A stretch of DNA of 64,000 nucleotides, from contig OW569379.1 in assembly GCA_937625935.1 (NCBI GenBank), positions 231,001 to 295,000 on the forward strand. The letters are read 5' to 3'. Below, piece by piece: positions 30,880 through 43,000 of the stretch. The notes under the pieces are model-generated. The model saw only the letters and a list, made by a program, of their open reading frames with translations. It searched no databases and was not told the origin of the DNA. The position numbers were made by a program, and so were the translations under genes. Positions within the stretch are counted from its first letter, which is position 1. Each line of letters begins with the position of its first letter. The stretch comes from Tetramitus jugosus (lineage: Eukaryota; Heterolobosea; Eutetramitea; Acrasida; Vahlkampfiidae).

Positions 30880-32166
30880 TTAGTTATTGATTGAATTCTC
30901 AGCCAAAATTTGAGCCACGATTGCACTTGGTTGATCTTCTTCCATCTTGTGCTTCTTCTTGCCAATAGCAAAGAAGCGAATACTCTTGGCGCTTGCCTTG
31001 ATGGAACCACTGGTGGATTTTGTCAGAGTGGATGTTAATCGTCTTGTAAGGGGCAAGATTCCTCTAACAATGAGCTGTGCTTGTCCTCTTGTGGTCGTCT
31101 GACAGAAGAGGGCTGCCACGAGCGAAGCCAACAAGACGCACAATCCAGGAATGCCCAAAAACATGAGACAAACTCCGAATACCATTCCTGAGCTCGTAAT
31201 TATGGCCCACATCTCCGCCAAATCGCGATCCAACTCCTCTACGGTTATCTTCTTTGTTTTTTCCGATACATTATTGCCTGATGTTTCAATTTGCTTTGCA
31301 AACGAGTCTAGTGTATTGCCCATGCGAACAAACACGCTTGCGAGACGTCTCTTTTGCTTTCTGTTCTTGAGACCTTCGAATAGGCGACTCTCATGTGTGG
31401 CGTTTGCTTCGTGAAGCAACTGTTGAAACTCTTGTGTTTGAGTTTGTTGTAAATAGAGTTGATACTGTTGATTGGAGCGCTGTTCGATGGAGGCACCTTC
31501 TGGGTCCAATACTTGCTGTTGTTGGTGTTGAATGAGCTTCATCATCGCCTCTTGCTCTAACTCTCCTTCCTTGGAGGGAAGATTCATCTCCTGTTGTTGT
31601 GGTTGTGGTTGTGGTTGATAGTAACAAGGTGGTGGTTGTTGTTGTTGTTGTTGAGGAGGTGGAGATCCTTGAGTAATGAATTGTTGTTGATACGGTTGGC
31701 TCATCTGCGAATTTTCAGGTTCAGCGTAACCATATGACGAATGCTGTACAGGATAATAAGGATATTGTACTTGTTGGTGTTGTTGAGCAAAGTGTACCTG
31801 CTGAGTTTGTTGAGCTTGTGCATGTTGAGTTTGTTGAAGATGATACAAATGTTGCAAATGTTGTTGATGTTGTTGAAGTTGTTCAGGAGATAAAATGGAG
31901 TAAGAGGCTGAAGATTCTCCTTGTTGTTGCGAAAAGGAATTCTGTTGTTGGTAGTGTTGTTGGTCTTGATGATAAGGGTGGTGGATGGGAACAGAACTCA
32001 CTGAAGAAGAAGTGAGCGCAGGTGTAGGTGGATCATCGCTGGGAGAATCGATACCCAAACAAGCAACAACATCATACTTATTGACAGAGGGAGGAACAAT
32101 AGTTCGAGCATTGGTAGTAAGAACAGGAGATGTTCTTGAACGATTAGGAGATTGGAGCGAATTCAT
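30880..32166 (-). CDS. Gln-rich membrane protein with C-terminal hydrophobic hairpin
   Basis: A 428-residue protein not recognised as a known family. Residues ~60-240 are a prion-like Gln/Pro/Tyr-rich region made of QQ, QHQ and QPQ repeats. A helical region follows (LFEGLKNRKQKRRLASVFVR and DSFAKQIETSGNNVSEKTKK). Then come one long or two short membrane segments (MVFGVCLMFLGIPGLCVLLA through VAALFC), with a basic tail of about 80 residues. It is probably an integral membrane protein with a long cytosolic low-complexity head. The gene converges on the coiled-coil gene with only 21 bp between stop codons. Confidence 0.65.
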   Translation of the reverse strand: MNSLQSPNRSRTSPVLTTNARTIVPPSVNKYDVVACLGIDSPSDDPPTPALTSSSVSSVPIHHPYHQDQQHYQQQNSFSQQQGESSASYSILSPEQLQQHQQHLQHLYHLQQTQHAQAQQTQQVHFAQQHQQVQYPYYPVQHSSYGYAEPENSQMSQPYQQQFITQGSPPPQQQQQQPPPCYYQPQPQPQQQEMNLPSKEGELEQEAMMKLIQHQQQQVLDPEGASIEQRSNQQYQLYLQQTQTQEFQQLLHEANATHESRLFEGLKNRKQKRRLASVFVRMGNTLDSFAKQIETSGNNVSEKTKKITVEELDRDLAEMWAIITSSGMVFGVCLMFLGIPGLCVLLASLVAALFCQTTTRGQAQLIVRGILPLTRRLTSTLTKSTSGSIKASAKSIRFFAIGKKKHKMEEDQPSAIVAQILAENSINN

Positions 32167-32608
32167 TTTCAGAGTGTTTGTTTTTTTGTAGAAAAAGATG
32201 GTTGTATTTCTTGATGGGTCGTTGGTTGATTGTAACTCAGAAAATTATGTGATGATGGATCACATAATAATGGAAAAGATCCGATGAAGCCTTGATAAAG
32301 GCAAACCTCTTCTTTTTGGTGATTCTTCGTTGGGCGTAAAAATAATATCAAAAAGAAGGTCGGCAATTCTCATTGGACGTTTCAATTGTGCAGTGTTCGT
32401 TGGTTCGGATCATTCGAGGAAGGAATTTGAAACTGTAGGGGCATGACGGATGACGGCTGAAGAAAAAATGACACGGGTGCGCTTCTTTGGATTGATTCCC
32501 TTCGGTGACACCTGAACAACAACAAACAGAAACAAGCGACCCAAACAACAACACTCATTGATTCAACAGGTTCTATCTCTTATCTTTGGTTACCAACTTA
32601 CAGAAAAA
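32167..32608. other. Divergent intergenic region, 442 bp
   Basis: Shared upstream region of the Gln-rich protein gene (minus) and the leishmanolysin-like gene (plus). A pyrimidine-rich stretch ending in TTACAG lies just before the protease ATG and could be a 5' UTR splice acceptor. No RNA gene is seen. Confidence 0.45.
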
Positions 32609-34537
32609 ATGAGAAAGCTTTTATTCCTTGCCCTGTTTCTCATCATAACGCTGACAGCTTCAGTTCACTGTCATTCAAAGGTAGCGTTTGAACCCATGCC
32701 AAAAACACATGTTTGCGACCATGAGCACGTAGTTGCCACAAACAAGAAAACTCTATTCAAGAACGGTAAGATTCCATCACTCCGATACAAGGTCAATCAC
32801 GAGGAGACTGTTGCCCGAATCGCTCAAGAACAAAAGTCCGTTGCCGCCAAAATTTCCAGCTACAAGAAGAGGAGCCTCAAAGAACAAGCAGCTATTGAAG
32901 CTGACAGCTTTGAACCGATGCGTGTCACCTTTATCACGTCGACCATGAATGCCAACGATGGTAGAACATGTCTCTCAACTGGTCAAACAATTAAGATTGG
33001 TTATCCAGCTAGCTCTGCTGATGTGTGCTCAACCACACAGACATCGGATTGCTGGGAGACATGTACTGATGCCATGGTCGTCTCCAGTGAAAAGCTAAAG
33101 TACATGAACAATTACTTGATCCCCCAACTAGAGTCCATGTTTGAGAATGCATTCTTGACGAGACGATTGGTGAGTGATTTGAGCATTCAGCAACAACCAT
33201 GTGGAGATGATATCACTTTGTCTTCTGATAGAGTCAACAAGGGTATTGTGGCCAGCCAGGAAGATTTGATTGTTCTGGTCACCATGAGACCAAAGAGACA
33301 AGTGTTGGGCTATGCGTCTCACTGTGGCGTCGAACAAAATTACAACAGACCTGTTGTCGGTATGCTCAACATTAATCCAATGTACATTGACCCATCAGAT
33401 GCATTGTCTGGCATATTGGACACTGCAAAGCATGAGTTGACTCACTTGTTGGCATTCAGTCCTGATCTGTACAATTATTGGTACGATAGCTCTACTGGAT
33501 CTCCAAGGACTTCCACAACAGACTATGTCACAAAATCATTCCGTGACTCTTCCTCTACTTTGCAACAAAAGAGTATCCGAAGACTTGTTACGCCACAAAT
33601 TGTGCAACAAGCAAGAAATCACTTTAACTGCAGCTCAATCACTGGTGTCGAGTTGGAGGAGTATGGTGGTGATGGCTCTCGTGGCTCTCACTTTGAAGCA
33701 CGTTTGTTTATGAATGAGTTGATGACTGCTTCAGACGGTTTCAAGTCCTATGCCGACTCTGCAGTGTTCTCTCAATTTACATTTGCTTTGCTGGAGGATA
33801 GTGGTTGGTACAAAGGAAATTGGACCTATGCAAAATCTCTACTCTGGGGTAAGAATGCTGGTTGTTCGATGGCCAACGATCGATGTGAAGATTGGCAATT
33901 GGACGACAATGCTGGTTACTTCTGCTCTGACTCGAGTCATGATTATTGCAATTTTGAGCACACTGCTGTGTCTTTTTGTGGCATTAGTTCCTATTCATCA
34001 GCGTTAGGATACTATGAACATCTGTCAAACAACAAACAGGGTGGCTATGTTGATTTTATGGACTTTTGTCCATACCCTGCCAAATATTCCAATCGTGACT
34101 GCAGAGTGTCGAATACGGGTACATCATTGGAGGCGTTTGGATCACAATCCGCTTGTTTCAACTCCAATACCCAATCATCTAAGAGTCAAGATGCTAGATG
34201 CTTCAAGTTTGGATGTGCTGATGGCACATTGCAAGTCTACCTAGGTTCCAAGCAAGTTTCTTGTCCTGCAGATCAATCCTATCGCAGAATTAACAGTCCA
34301 GCAGGTTATTCCGGATATGTTGATTGCCCTCAAAATGGTTATGATATCCTGTGTGGCAGCGATGCCGTGAGTAGAGATCCCAATGCGGCTGAGGATGCAC
34401 CTGCAGGTACTGAGAACATCTTTTGTCGATTGTTGGGCATCTTCTGTAGCAACAGCAACTCTGCATCAAATCTGTCCTTCTCAACAAAGGTATCTGCTTT
34501 GATTATTGGAGGAGCAGTCGTGCTGGCACAGGTCTAA
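32609..34537 (+). CDS. Leishmanolysin-like (M8) surface metalloprotease
   Basis: A 642-residue protein with a signal peptide (MRKLLFLALFLIITLTASVH). Zinc site: KHELTHLLAFS (His275, Glu276, His279), plus GSHFEARLFMNELMT with the third ligand His361, 81 residues later as in the family. ALLEDSGWYKGNW supplies the Met-turn-side block typical of gp63. Many cysteines follow in the C-terminal domain. The terminal hydrophobic stretch (STKVSALIIGGAVVLAQV) looks like a GPI-anchor signal. It probably sits at the cell surface or in digestive vacuoles and degrades proteins. The ATG of the signal peptide was chosen; the open frame extends upstream only through non-ATG codons. Confidence 0.9.
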   Translation: MRKLLFLALFLIITLTASVHCHSKVAFEPMPKTHVCDHEHVVATNKKTLFKNGKIPSLRYKVNHEETVARIAQEQKSVAAKISSYKKRSLKEQAAIEADSFEPMRVTFITSTMNANDGRTCLSTGQTIKIGYPASSADVCSTTQTSDCWETCTDAMVVSSEKLKYMNNYLIPQLESMFENAFLTRRLVSDLSIQQQPCGDDITLSSDRVNKGIVASQEDLIVLVTMRPKRQVLGYASHCGVEQNYNRPVVGMLNINPMYIDPSDALSGILDTAKHELTHLLAFSPDLYNYWYDSSTGSPRTSTTDYVTKSFRDSSSTLQQKSIRRLVTPQIVQQARNHFNCSSITGVELEEYGGDGSRGSHFEARLFMNELMTASDGFKSYADSAVFSQFTFALLEDSGWYKGNWTYAKSLLWGKNAGCSMANDRCEDWQLDDNAGYFCSDSSHDYCNFEHTAVSFCGISSYSSALGYYEHLSNNKQGGYVDFMDFCPYPAKYSNRDCRVSNTGTSLEAFGSQSACFNSNTQSSKSQDARCFKFGCADGTLQVYLGSKQVSCPADQSYRRINSPAGYSGYVDCPQNGYDILCGSDAVSRDPNAAEDAPAGTENIFCRLLGIFCSNSNSASNLSFSTKVSALIIGGAVVLAQV

Positions 34538-34638
34538 TTGCCTGTATTGTTTTCTTATTGTAAAAGAATTTTTTATTTCCAGTGTGATCTGATCGGGGTA
34601 ATTCAGATGTCAATCTGAAAAACAATCCAACGTGAAAA

Positions 34639-37356
34639 ATGTCCATCACCACGCAAAGGATCACGCCCTTGCTATTGTTGTTAATACTGTTGCAACTCGT
34701 GTTATGTTCAGCACAGGACCCAATTTACAAAGTTGTTCAATTGGAGGAGAATACTTCCGGTTTCACTGGCGAACTCAAGGTATGAATTCATTGACATTAC
34801 CACTCTCATCACAAACACAGATCTGACTCAACGATCATCATTTATTCTCTCTATTTAATCTGTGGTTCATATGAATAGAGGGTATCTGGTTCTTCTCCTT
34901 ATGGCAACAATGTGGACCATTTGTCGTTGCAAGTAGAATATTTGACTTCGAGTATCGTTCATGTCAAGATTACGGATGTTGAAAAGAAAAGATGGCAAGT
35001 TCCATTGCCTGTTGGTCCATTCGAGAGAAATGAAGGAGAAGCCTTGAATTACAAGGTAAAGGTGCCAGCAGTTGATGAACAATTTAACTTTCAAATTTTC
35101 TCTTCTGTTCCTGGCCAAGCTTCCTATCCCGTGTTTGATACGACTGATCTTCCATTCATATTCTCTGATCAATACATTCAATTCGGTTCTTCTTTGCCAG
35201 GTGATTGCAAGGGAGCTTGCGAACCAAATATTTATGGACTGGGTGAACGAGTTGACTCTTTGAAGCTGGATACGAACAATAAGACTTACACGATATGGAA
35301 TCACGACAATCTGGACATTCCTAAGACAAATCTCTATGGTCAACATCCGTTCTACCTCGAGATGCGTAATGGTTTGGCTCATGGTGCTTTCCTTTTGAAC
35401 TCAAATGCCATGGATATTCAACTCAATTGGAAAAAAGGAGGAGCTTCAAATCAAATTATTTACAAAGTAATTGGTGGTGTGATCGATTTGTACTTTATGG
35501 TAGGACCAAAGCCTATGGATGTAGTCAGACAATATCAGGAGGTAATCGGAAAGCCATTCATGCCGCCATTCTGGGTGTTTGGTTTCCATCAATGTAGATG
35601 GGGATATAAGAATATTGATGAAACAATGAATGTTGTGAAACAATATCGGATTCATGATATTCCATTGGAAACTATGTGGAACGATATTGATTACATGGAT
35701 CATTACAAGGACTTCACCTTCGATCCAGTCAAGTTCCCAATGAACAAGATGAAGCAATTTACTGATATGTTGCACCAAAATGGCCAGCACTATATTGTGA
35801 TTGTTGATCCAGGTATAAAGACTGAAAAGGGCTATCCAGCATACGACCTGTTGATTGATCAAAAATTATACATTGCAACTGCCGATGGAAAAACACCTCT
35901 ACAGAACATTGTATGGCCTGGATATACAGTATTCCCTGATTTTACGAATGATAAGACTCATGATTATTGGCGTCAACAGATTCATAAGTTTTTTGATTTA
36001 GGTGTTGAGATTGATGCCTTGTGGATTGATATGAACGAACCAGGAACATTCTGCAATGGTCAATGCTATCCTCAAAATGAGAGACCTCCAGTTGCTGCTC
36101 CAACTCGAGCAAAATCCACGTTTGATCTTACTAATCCACCTTACACTCCTGGTATTTACCCCTTGGAACATAAAACATTGAGCTTAAATGCAACGACATC
36201 AATGGGACCGTTCTATAATACACACTCCCTCTATGGATACTTGGAGTCAATTGCCACAAGAGATGCTATTACATCATATCCAAGAAAGAAGAATCAGAGA
36301 CCATTTGTATTGTCCCGCAGTAGCTTCGCCGGATCGGGTAAGCATGTGGCTCATTGGACGGGTGACAACTACTCGACATATGAGAGTATGAAATATTCAA
36401 TTTCCGGTATTATATCAATGCAGCTGTTTGGTATCACGATGGTTGGTTCAGATATATGTGGATTTACAGGTAATACAACAGAAGAACTTTGTACTCGCTG
36501 GATGCAATTAGGTTCCTTCTATCCATTCTCTAGAAATCATAACGCAGAGGGTTATGCTTCACAGGAACCTTACATGTTTGGTCAAAAGCTTATCGAAGTG
36601 TCGAGAAGATACCTGTTACAGAGATACTCATTGCTACAATGGTACTATACTGTATTCTTTAGAGTTAATCAACAAGGTGGCACTTTCTGGAACTCCTTGT
36701 GGATGGAGTTCCCACAAGATGCAACTACATTGAACATTGACTCTCAGTTTGTTATTGGTGGATCATTGCTCGTGAGTCCAGTACTAGAGAGTAATCAAAT
36801 CACTGTCAATGCATACTTCCCTTCTGGTATTTGGTACGATCTTAATAATGGAGCACCAATCAATGGTGGTTCTTTCCATAAATTGGCTGCACCGCTCGAT
36901 CAAATCAACTGCCATATTAGAGGAGGAAGCATCATCGCACGACAACATCCAGAAAACACTCTCAACCTCATGAAGTTTAACAAATTTACATTGACTATTG
37001 CATTGAATGAAACCCGAGGGGCATTTGGTGAATTATTCTTGGATGATGGAATCACTCTGGATGCAATTGACAAGGAGCAGTATGCTCTCGTTCAGTATAC
37101 GACTTCCTATGATGAATCTGATCAAATATACTCCATCAATTCCAATCTGGTTCAGGACGGCTATGCTGATCTCGCCAAGTATGATCCAATAGAGGTTGTC
37201 ACTGTGTATGGTATCTCAAGCGTTCCTTGCAAGGTTCTGTTGAATGGAAAACACATGGATCAACCATATTTGAAGGGTAATGTGCTGACCCTTCGAACCC
37301 TGAACATGCCCATGACACAACACTCTTGGAACATTCAAATATTTATGAAATGTTAG
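34639..37356 (+). CDS. Glycoside hydrolase family 31 alpha-glucosidase, secreted/lysosomal
   Basis: Exon 1 (34639-34779) and exon 2 (34879-37356) are joined across a 99-nt intron, giving 872 residues. Exon 1 encodes a signal peptide (TPLLLLLILLQLVLC). GH31 landmarks: LYGQHPFYLEMRNG, PPFWVFGFHQCRWGY, WIDMNEPGTF with nucleophile Asp431, HWTGDNYSTYESMKYSISGI with acid/base Asp543, and FYPFSRNHN. These match lysosomal acid alpha-glucosidase and related enzymes that release glucose from the ends of glycogen, starch or maltose. No trefoil domain is obvious at the N-terminus. The gene follows the M8 protease by 101 bp on the same strand; both products probably serve digestion of food. Confidence 0.93.
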
Positions 37357-37378
37357 TATCAATAAACTTGGCACATAT

Positions 37379-38422
37379 TTACTCCTTTGATATTTCCTCT
37401 GCGATACAAGAAATTTGGCTGGGTCTAACTCTGCAACAACCACCTATGATTATCTTGTAGGAGTTTGGTTTGGATATTGTTTGCTTCACGCTTTGTACAA
37501 GCCTTTGGCCAAAGTCCGTATCTGAGTATTCTTTGTCAATGTTTGGAACAAATGTTTTGGTTTCACTGTCCCAAATATCACCGGAATTAGGATACAACAG
37601 CAAATGAAGGTTACACTCGTCTCTATTGACTAACAATGGATCAATCTTACTGACAAGAGAAGCAATGTACTTGGGATAGGTACAATTGATGCCAATTGCA
37701 CTTACAAATTGATACTTCGAAATTTCTTCTGCACAGGTCAAGATAGGTTCCCCATGACATGTGTGTTCTCCATCCTTACAAGAGAAGGACAGAATAATAG
37801 GTAAAGGAATTTCATTGTCAAACTCAGCTGCTAACTCCTGTAGTACATCACAAATAATAAGAGCTTCCTTCAATACAGGTATTGTTTCAAAGAGAAGTAT
37901 ATCTGGTTTGCGTGCACTACTTTCCACGCTAAACAAATCAAGGAAACACTTGATCCTCTCTCGATGAAACTCCTTCAAAAACGATTCTGTTACACTATCA
38001 ATGTAATCTCCATCGAATTCATGAGATCCAATAGAGGCTCCATAACAACTCAAACTTGCTGCAATCAATATCGGGCGACTCACTTCTGGATGTTCCCTCA
38101 AGTATTCCACTCGAGCCTCGTGACATAGTTCAACACTCTTCAACAAAACTTGCTTCGCCTCATCATGTGACATGTGTTGATACTTCTCGAATGCCTCAAA
38201 GCTGAATTGATAGGAAGCAGTTGTCAGAATATTGCATCCACTGTCCAAATAATGCCCATGAACCTGTTTTAACTTGTCTGGTTGAGTCTTGGCACTCACA
38301 GCACTCCACAGATTATGATCCAATGATCCACCAACATGTTCTAATTCTGTGGCGATCCCTCCATCATGAACTGCCCATTGAATTCCTGGTAGGCACTTGT
38401 CCAACAGATTGACTCTCTTCAT
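37379..38422 (-). CDS. Homocysteine S-methyltransferase
   Basis: A single-exon 347-residue enzyme. It transfers a methyl group from S-methylmethionine or S-adenosylmethionine to homocysteine, forming methionine, with zinc-activated thiol chemistry. Visible markers: HDGGIATELEHVGG at the start of the barrel, ILTTASYQFSFEAF, LLFETIP, GINCTYPKYI with the first zinc cysteine, and IIIGGCCRVRPSQI with the paired zinc cysteines. The length fits the HMT/MmuM group rather than cobalamin-dependent MetH. The ATG at MKRVNLLDK directly precedes the domain. It converges on the alpha-glucosidase gene with 22 bp between stops. Confidence 0.92.
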   Translation of the reverse strand: MKRVNLLDKCLPGIQWAVHDGGIATELEHVGGSLDHNLWSAVSAKTQPDKLKQVHGHYLDSGCNILTTASYQFSFEAFEKYQHMSHDEAKQVLLKSVELCHEARVEYLREHPEVSRPILIAASLSCYGASIGSHEFDGDYIDSVTESFLKEFHRERIKCFLDLFSVESSARKPDILLFETIPVLKEALIICDVLQELAAEFDNEIPLPIILSFSCKDGEHTCHGEPILTCAEEISKYQFVSAIGINCTYPKYIASLVSKIDPLLVNRDECNLHLLLYPNSGDIWDSETKTFVPNIDKEYSDTDFGQRLVQSVKQTISKPNSYKIIIGGCCRVRPSQISCIAEEISKE

Positions 38423-38581
38423 CTCTTTTTTTTGACGGAGTTTTTCTTGTCTTAAAGAGGTTAAAAAAAGCGATTTGGGTTGTTTGGCCCAGCGTAAGAT
38501 GTGGAAAATGAATTGTAGATGAACGGATTATTGAATTTCTATTTTCATTATCTCTCAGCAAAAACTATCACTGAGAGCACA

Positions 38582-41500
38582 TCAATGTGATTGAACGTGA
38601 CCGAATGCAATCTCACGCAATGCAGCTGCGGAGTCAGGACCAGTCTGTTCGACGAGCTTTGTGAATATTCCCTCTTGATTGGAGAGCAAGTTGGCAGGTG
38701 TGTCGAACTCAACAACGTGACCAGCTTCCATGACAATGATACGATCACTGTCGATAATTGTGTCCAATCTATGAGCAATCGTCAGGATCGTTCGACTGGC
38801 AAATACATGGCGAATGGTTTTCTGTATCATTGCGTCTGTTTCTAAATCCATGGCAGCTGTTGCTTCATCAAACACGAGAAGCTTTGATTGATTTAACACA
38901 GCTCTAGCAAGGCAAAAGAGCTGTTTCTGACCCAGACTATAGTTCGAACCATTTTCTAATACAATGTTGTTGAGCTGCAAAGGCATTTCTTGAACAACTG
39001 TCTTCAGATTAGCACATTCCAATGCGTTCCATAACTCATCATCCGTATGCTTATTAAATGGATCCAAGTTACTGCGAATTGTGCCCATGAATAACACTGG
39101 TTCTTGCGGAATGATAGCAACCCTGCTTCTGAGATCAGACAATCCCAAGGTTGATATATTGACACCATCAATCGTAATTTGACCAGAATCAGGTTCCAAC
39201 AACCGAAACAAGCTCATTAGCAGCGTCGTCTGTGAAGTGAACAGTCATCAAATTTGTTGTTAGTAGTGAACAATCATCAAGCTGAATGGAATACAAAGAG
39301 AGAATGGATAATACCTTTCCTGAACCTGTGCGACCGACGACACCAACCTTCTCTGCCGGTTTAATCTCCAGAGTGACTCCCTTGAGTACAGGTGGCATAT
39401 GTGAACTATAGCGTAAAAAGAGAGAGTCGATGTGAACACGTCCCTCTGGTGGCCAAATACCAGATGGCTCTGTAGTTCTAATGCGAGCCTCAGCCTCAGG
39501 TTTCACATGATATGCATAATTGTCCAATCTCTCCATACAAGCTATTTGATCATTAATCTCAGCAAATCCTCTCACGACCCACGTGAAGAAAACTAATTGC
39601 TGGAATGAGTTTGAGATTGCTAAACCAAAGGAACTTGCATTCACAGATCCCTTATCTGCAACAGCGAATATAGCAGTAACGAACACGCAAATAGAGCTAA
39701 CCAAATCCAATCTAAATGACAACCAAAGTTGTAGTTGTTCGCTTGTAAACGTTGATCGATGATTATCATCGATTTTCTGGATGTACTCCGACTCAAAGCG
39801 TTGTTGCACACCAAATGCTCGAATCAACACTAATCCTGTCAATGTTTCATTCAAATGAGAAAATATAGAAGAATTTGTGATGCCAGAGCGCTCCTTCAGA
39901 TCGGATGCAGGATTGGAATAGAGGGCATACATGATAACAAAACTGATTACCAGAACAGCCAATATAATCGTATAAAGTGGAATAGTAACACATACAATAA
40001 TGACTGATGTTAACAATATCATCAGATAAATAATGGTCATGTGTATGGTGTCTGGTAATGCTTCATCAGCCGTGTCCTGATCCTTTGAGAAACAATTTAA
40101 AATTCTTCCCACTGGAGTTTCATTGTAGAACTGCATTGGTGCCCTCAATACGCTCTTAAACATACGATTATGTAAGTGAGTTGAGCATCTTAACGTCATG
40201 GCATAGAATACAACTCCTCGTACAATCAGTAGAACGACAAAGCCACTCACCAATACAGCATATATCCAAATATATTTACCATCTGACATGATGAACCGAT
40301 CATCAGTCCACCATCCGATCCATCTATCGCTAATAATTCTGGTAGTTTGTGCAAGGGCAAATATGGATATAGATATGAAGACTAGCAAGAAACCGCACTC
40401 TCTCATCCATACATAGTGACCATAAAATGATAATGTTCTTAGCTTGCTCTTCTTGGAAGTTGCTTTTTCGTCTGTCTGGGAATCACCTCCCATAACAGGC
40501 TCATTGCTGTTATCCGACAATTCCATCTCAATGTCCATTTCTAAGGGTGCAACAATGGGAGCCTCTTGTGATCCCTTGATTTTCAAACCATCCTCCATAT
40601 CCTTTCTTTCTTCATCAGCTTCAAGGAATAACTGCTCTTCGGAGGCATAAATGGTTGGAGTATCTGGTAACTCAACGACTGGGAGCTCCTCTGGTACAAA
40701 CTCCTCCACTTTTCTGTCAAGCTTGCTTTCTTCGAATGCCCAATGAGGAAAGTATCTCTTGACACAGTGGAGAGCCTCGTGATTGAACTCTCCAAAATAT
40801 GTCATACGACCACTGTCCATCACGGCAATAAGATGACATTCCTGTAGTAGCTCTAAATGATGAGAGATGAGCAACACAGTCTTGTCCTTCATCATTCCAC
40901 GTATACAATGTTCAAAAATGTGGATGGCAGTATGTTGATCCACTGCACTTAATGGCGAGTCCAAAAAGTACATATCCGCGTTGCTGTACACCGCTCTTGC
41001 GAGAGCAACCCTTTGCTTTTGTCCACCAGAGAGATTGGCTCCTCGATCACTCAACTCAGTATTATCTCCATCAGGCATGATCTCAAAGTCCCTCTCCAAG
41101 CAACAAGCAAACACAGTTTCCTTGTATCGTGTCTCGTCGTATGAATTTCCAAATAAAATGTTATCTCTGATCGTTCCATTCTGAATCCATGGCACTTGGG
41201 GAACGTAGCCCACGGTTCCCTCGCCCATCGCATATGTCCCTGCTTTTAACTTCATCTGCCCTAAGACGCTAAGTATCAGATTCGTCTTACCTGATCCCAC
41301 AAGCCCAATAATGGCACATAACTTTCCCTTTGGGATCTCAAAGCTAATGTTGTGCAACAATTCATCTGTGTTCAGATATGAAAAACAGGCATTGTCCATC
41401 TTAATTCCATGGTAATTTTTCTCTCTGGGCTGTACTTGCATATCATTCTTGAGTAAGAACTGTCGCAGTCTTGATACGGCCGCAATAAACTCTGCAAATC

Positions 41501-42661
41501 CTCTAAGCGCCTTTGGTAAGACAACCAATGGGAATCGCAGTGTATTGAATAGGCTCAGAGTTGTGAATGCAACTGAAGGACTCAAGTGACCATTCTTCTG
41601 TATATACACCACAAATATCGAGAGAGCAATCAACGGAGGTACACCAAACACGATCGTTAGATTGATGGTCTTGATCAAAGAACCTCCGAACATCATGAAA
41701 AACTCCTTTCTTCTGATACGTTTCACCTTGGCAGCAAAGAACTCCTCCCACGCATACAACTTGACTAATTTGGAAGCCATCAATATCTCAGTCATCAATG
41801 AAACTCTTCGGTCAGTTGTGTTGATACTCTTGGATCTCAAAACGGCCACAAGCCAACCGATGAGGCATTGAACAACGATCAACACGATAATGATACCTAA
41901 GGCAATCCAACCAGGAGAACCCACCAAGTAAATCAACAAGCCAACAATAGCCAATGATTCCAAAGTACCACTCCACAAGAAATGAAAGGAAGAACAACTT
42001 TCCATTAATCGAGAGCAATCATTTGTTGCGAGATTGACAACATCTCCCGCATTCAACTCCTCCATATCGAGACTCATTGCCTTCTGAAACAAGGCTGTCA
42101 ACAGAGCAGCTCTGATTCGAATACCGACCTGACTGGACTTGCTTGACATTTGTTGAAACGTTACGCTCAACAAGAGGCATCCAATGAAGAAACCGACAGA
42201 GAGAACCCATCCAACCCAATCAGCCTTATCACTCGATGTAAATTCAACCAATTCTCTCACAAAATAGAATGAGCATAGCACAATGAGCACACTCCAACAA
42301 AGCTTGTATATACCTGCGAGAACAAAGTCCCACAGCACTGTTTTGATGATTGCCGTCATCAAAGAGGGACTCTTTCGTTTCTTTTGTTGATCCCAGGCTT
42401 TTGAGAATCGTTTGTTGGCCACAAGAGCTCTATCTGATAAATCTAAGCTCAAATCCTTGTCCACCACTGCAGACGTGTTATCCTTCCTTTTCTTGAATCT
42501 GGCCTTGAACACGAGCTTGTCTAGCCATCTTGTGTTGTCAATGAAAATGTGTCAGAGAGTAACTGTGAAGGTCCATATTTTTGGTGAAAATTCACATACG
42601 AAAAGGTGAAGCGAGACAAAACCCAGGCATCTTCAAAGTGCCACGCAAATAACTGTTTCAT
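38582..42661 (-). CDS. ABC transporter, subfamily C (MRP type)
   Basis: Three exons (42661-42600, 42528-39315, 39229-38582) with introns of 71 and 85 nt give 1307 residues. The short first exon restores the ABCC entry motif (LSRFTFSWLDKLVFKARFKK). The order is TMD1, NBD1, acidic linker, TMD2, NBD2, with no N-terminal TMD0. NBD1 has Walker A GLVGSGKTN and signature LSGGQKQRVALARA. NBD2 has GRTGSGKTTLL, made only by the second splice, and the signature YSLGQKQLFCLARA, followed by LLVFDEATAAMD. ABCC pumps export glutathione conjugates and other anions. NBD1 keeps the degenerate catalytic position of ABCC (LDSPLSAVD). Substrate unknown. Confidence 0.93.
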
Positions 42662-43000
42662 TATGCTTCTCTATGATTAGTTGATGGATTGTTTCTTCAA
42701 AGTTGTTGATTGAGTGTGCGAACTGTGAATGAGCTTTGTTGTATTCTTTTTTTCGATTAGGCTATTTACAATCGGCCTCAAGGAGAATTCGGGTAATGTC
42801 GGTGCGCATGCTTCCGGTTGATCGATAAATTTTTAGTTTTGACTCAGGTACAGTATTTTAGGTTCATTTACGATTGAATGGATGATCTGAAAATGCATAG
42901 GAAACTAGTGTGAGAAACAGATTTTATATATATTATACTAGCATCAAGTGTCAAGTAATACGTACAATTGTGTGATCCTCACAGTAACCACATGAATCGC
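42662..43000. other. Intergenic, 339 bp
   Basis: Between two minus-strand genes: promoter and 5' UTR of the ABC transporter and 3' region of the PGLS gene. The part near 42900-42960 is AT-rich. No coding frame or repeat is visible. Confidence 0.5.
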
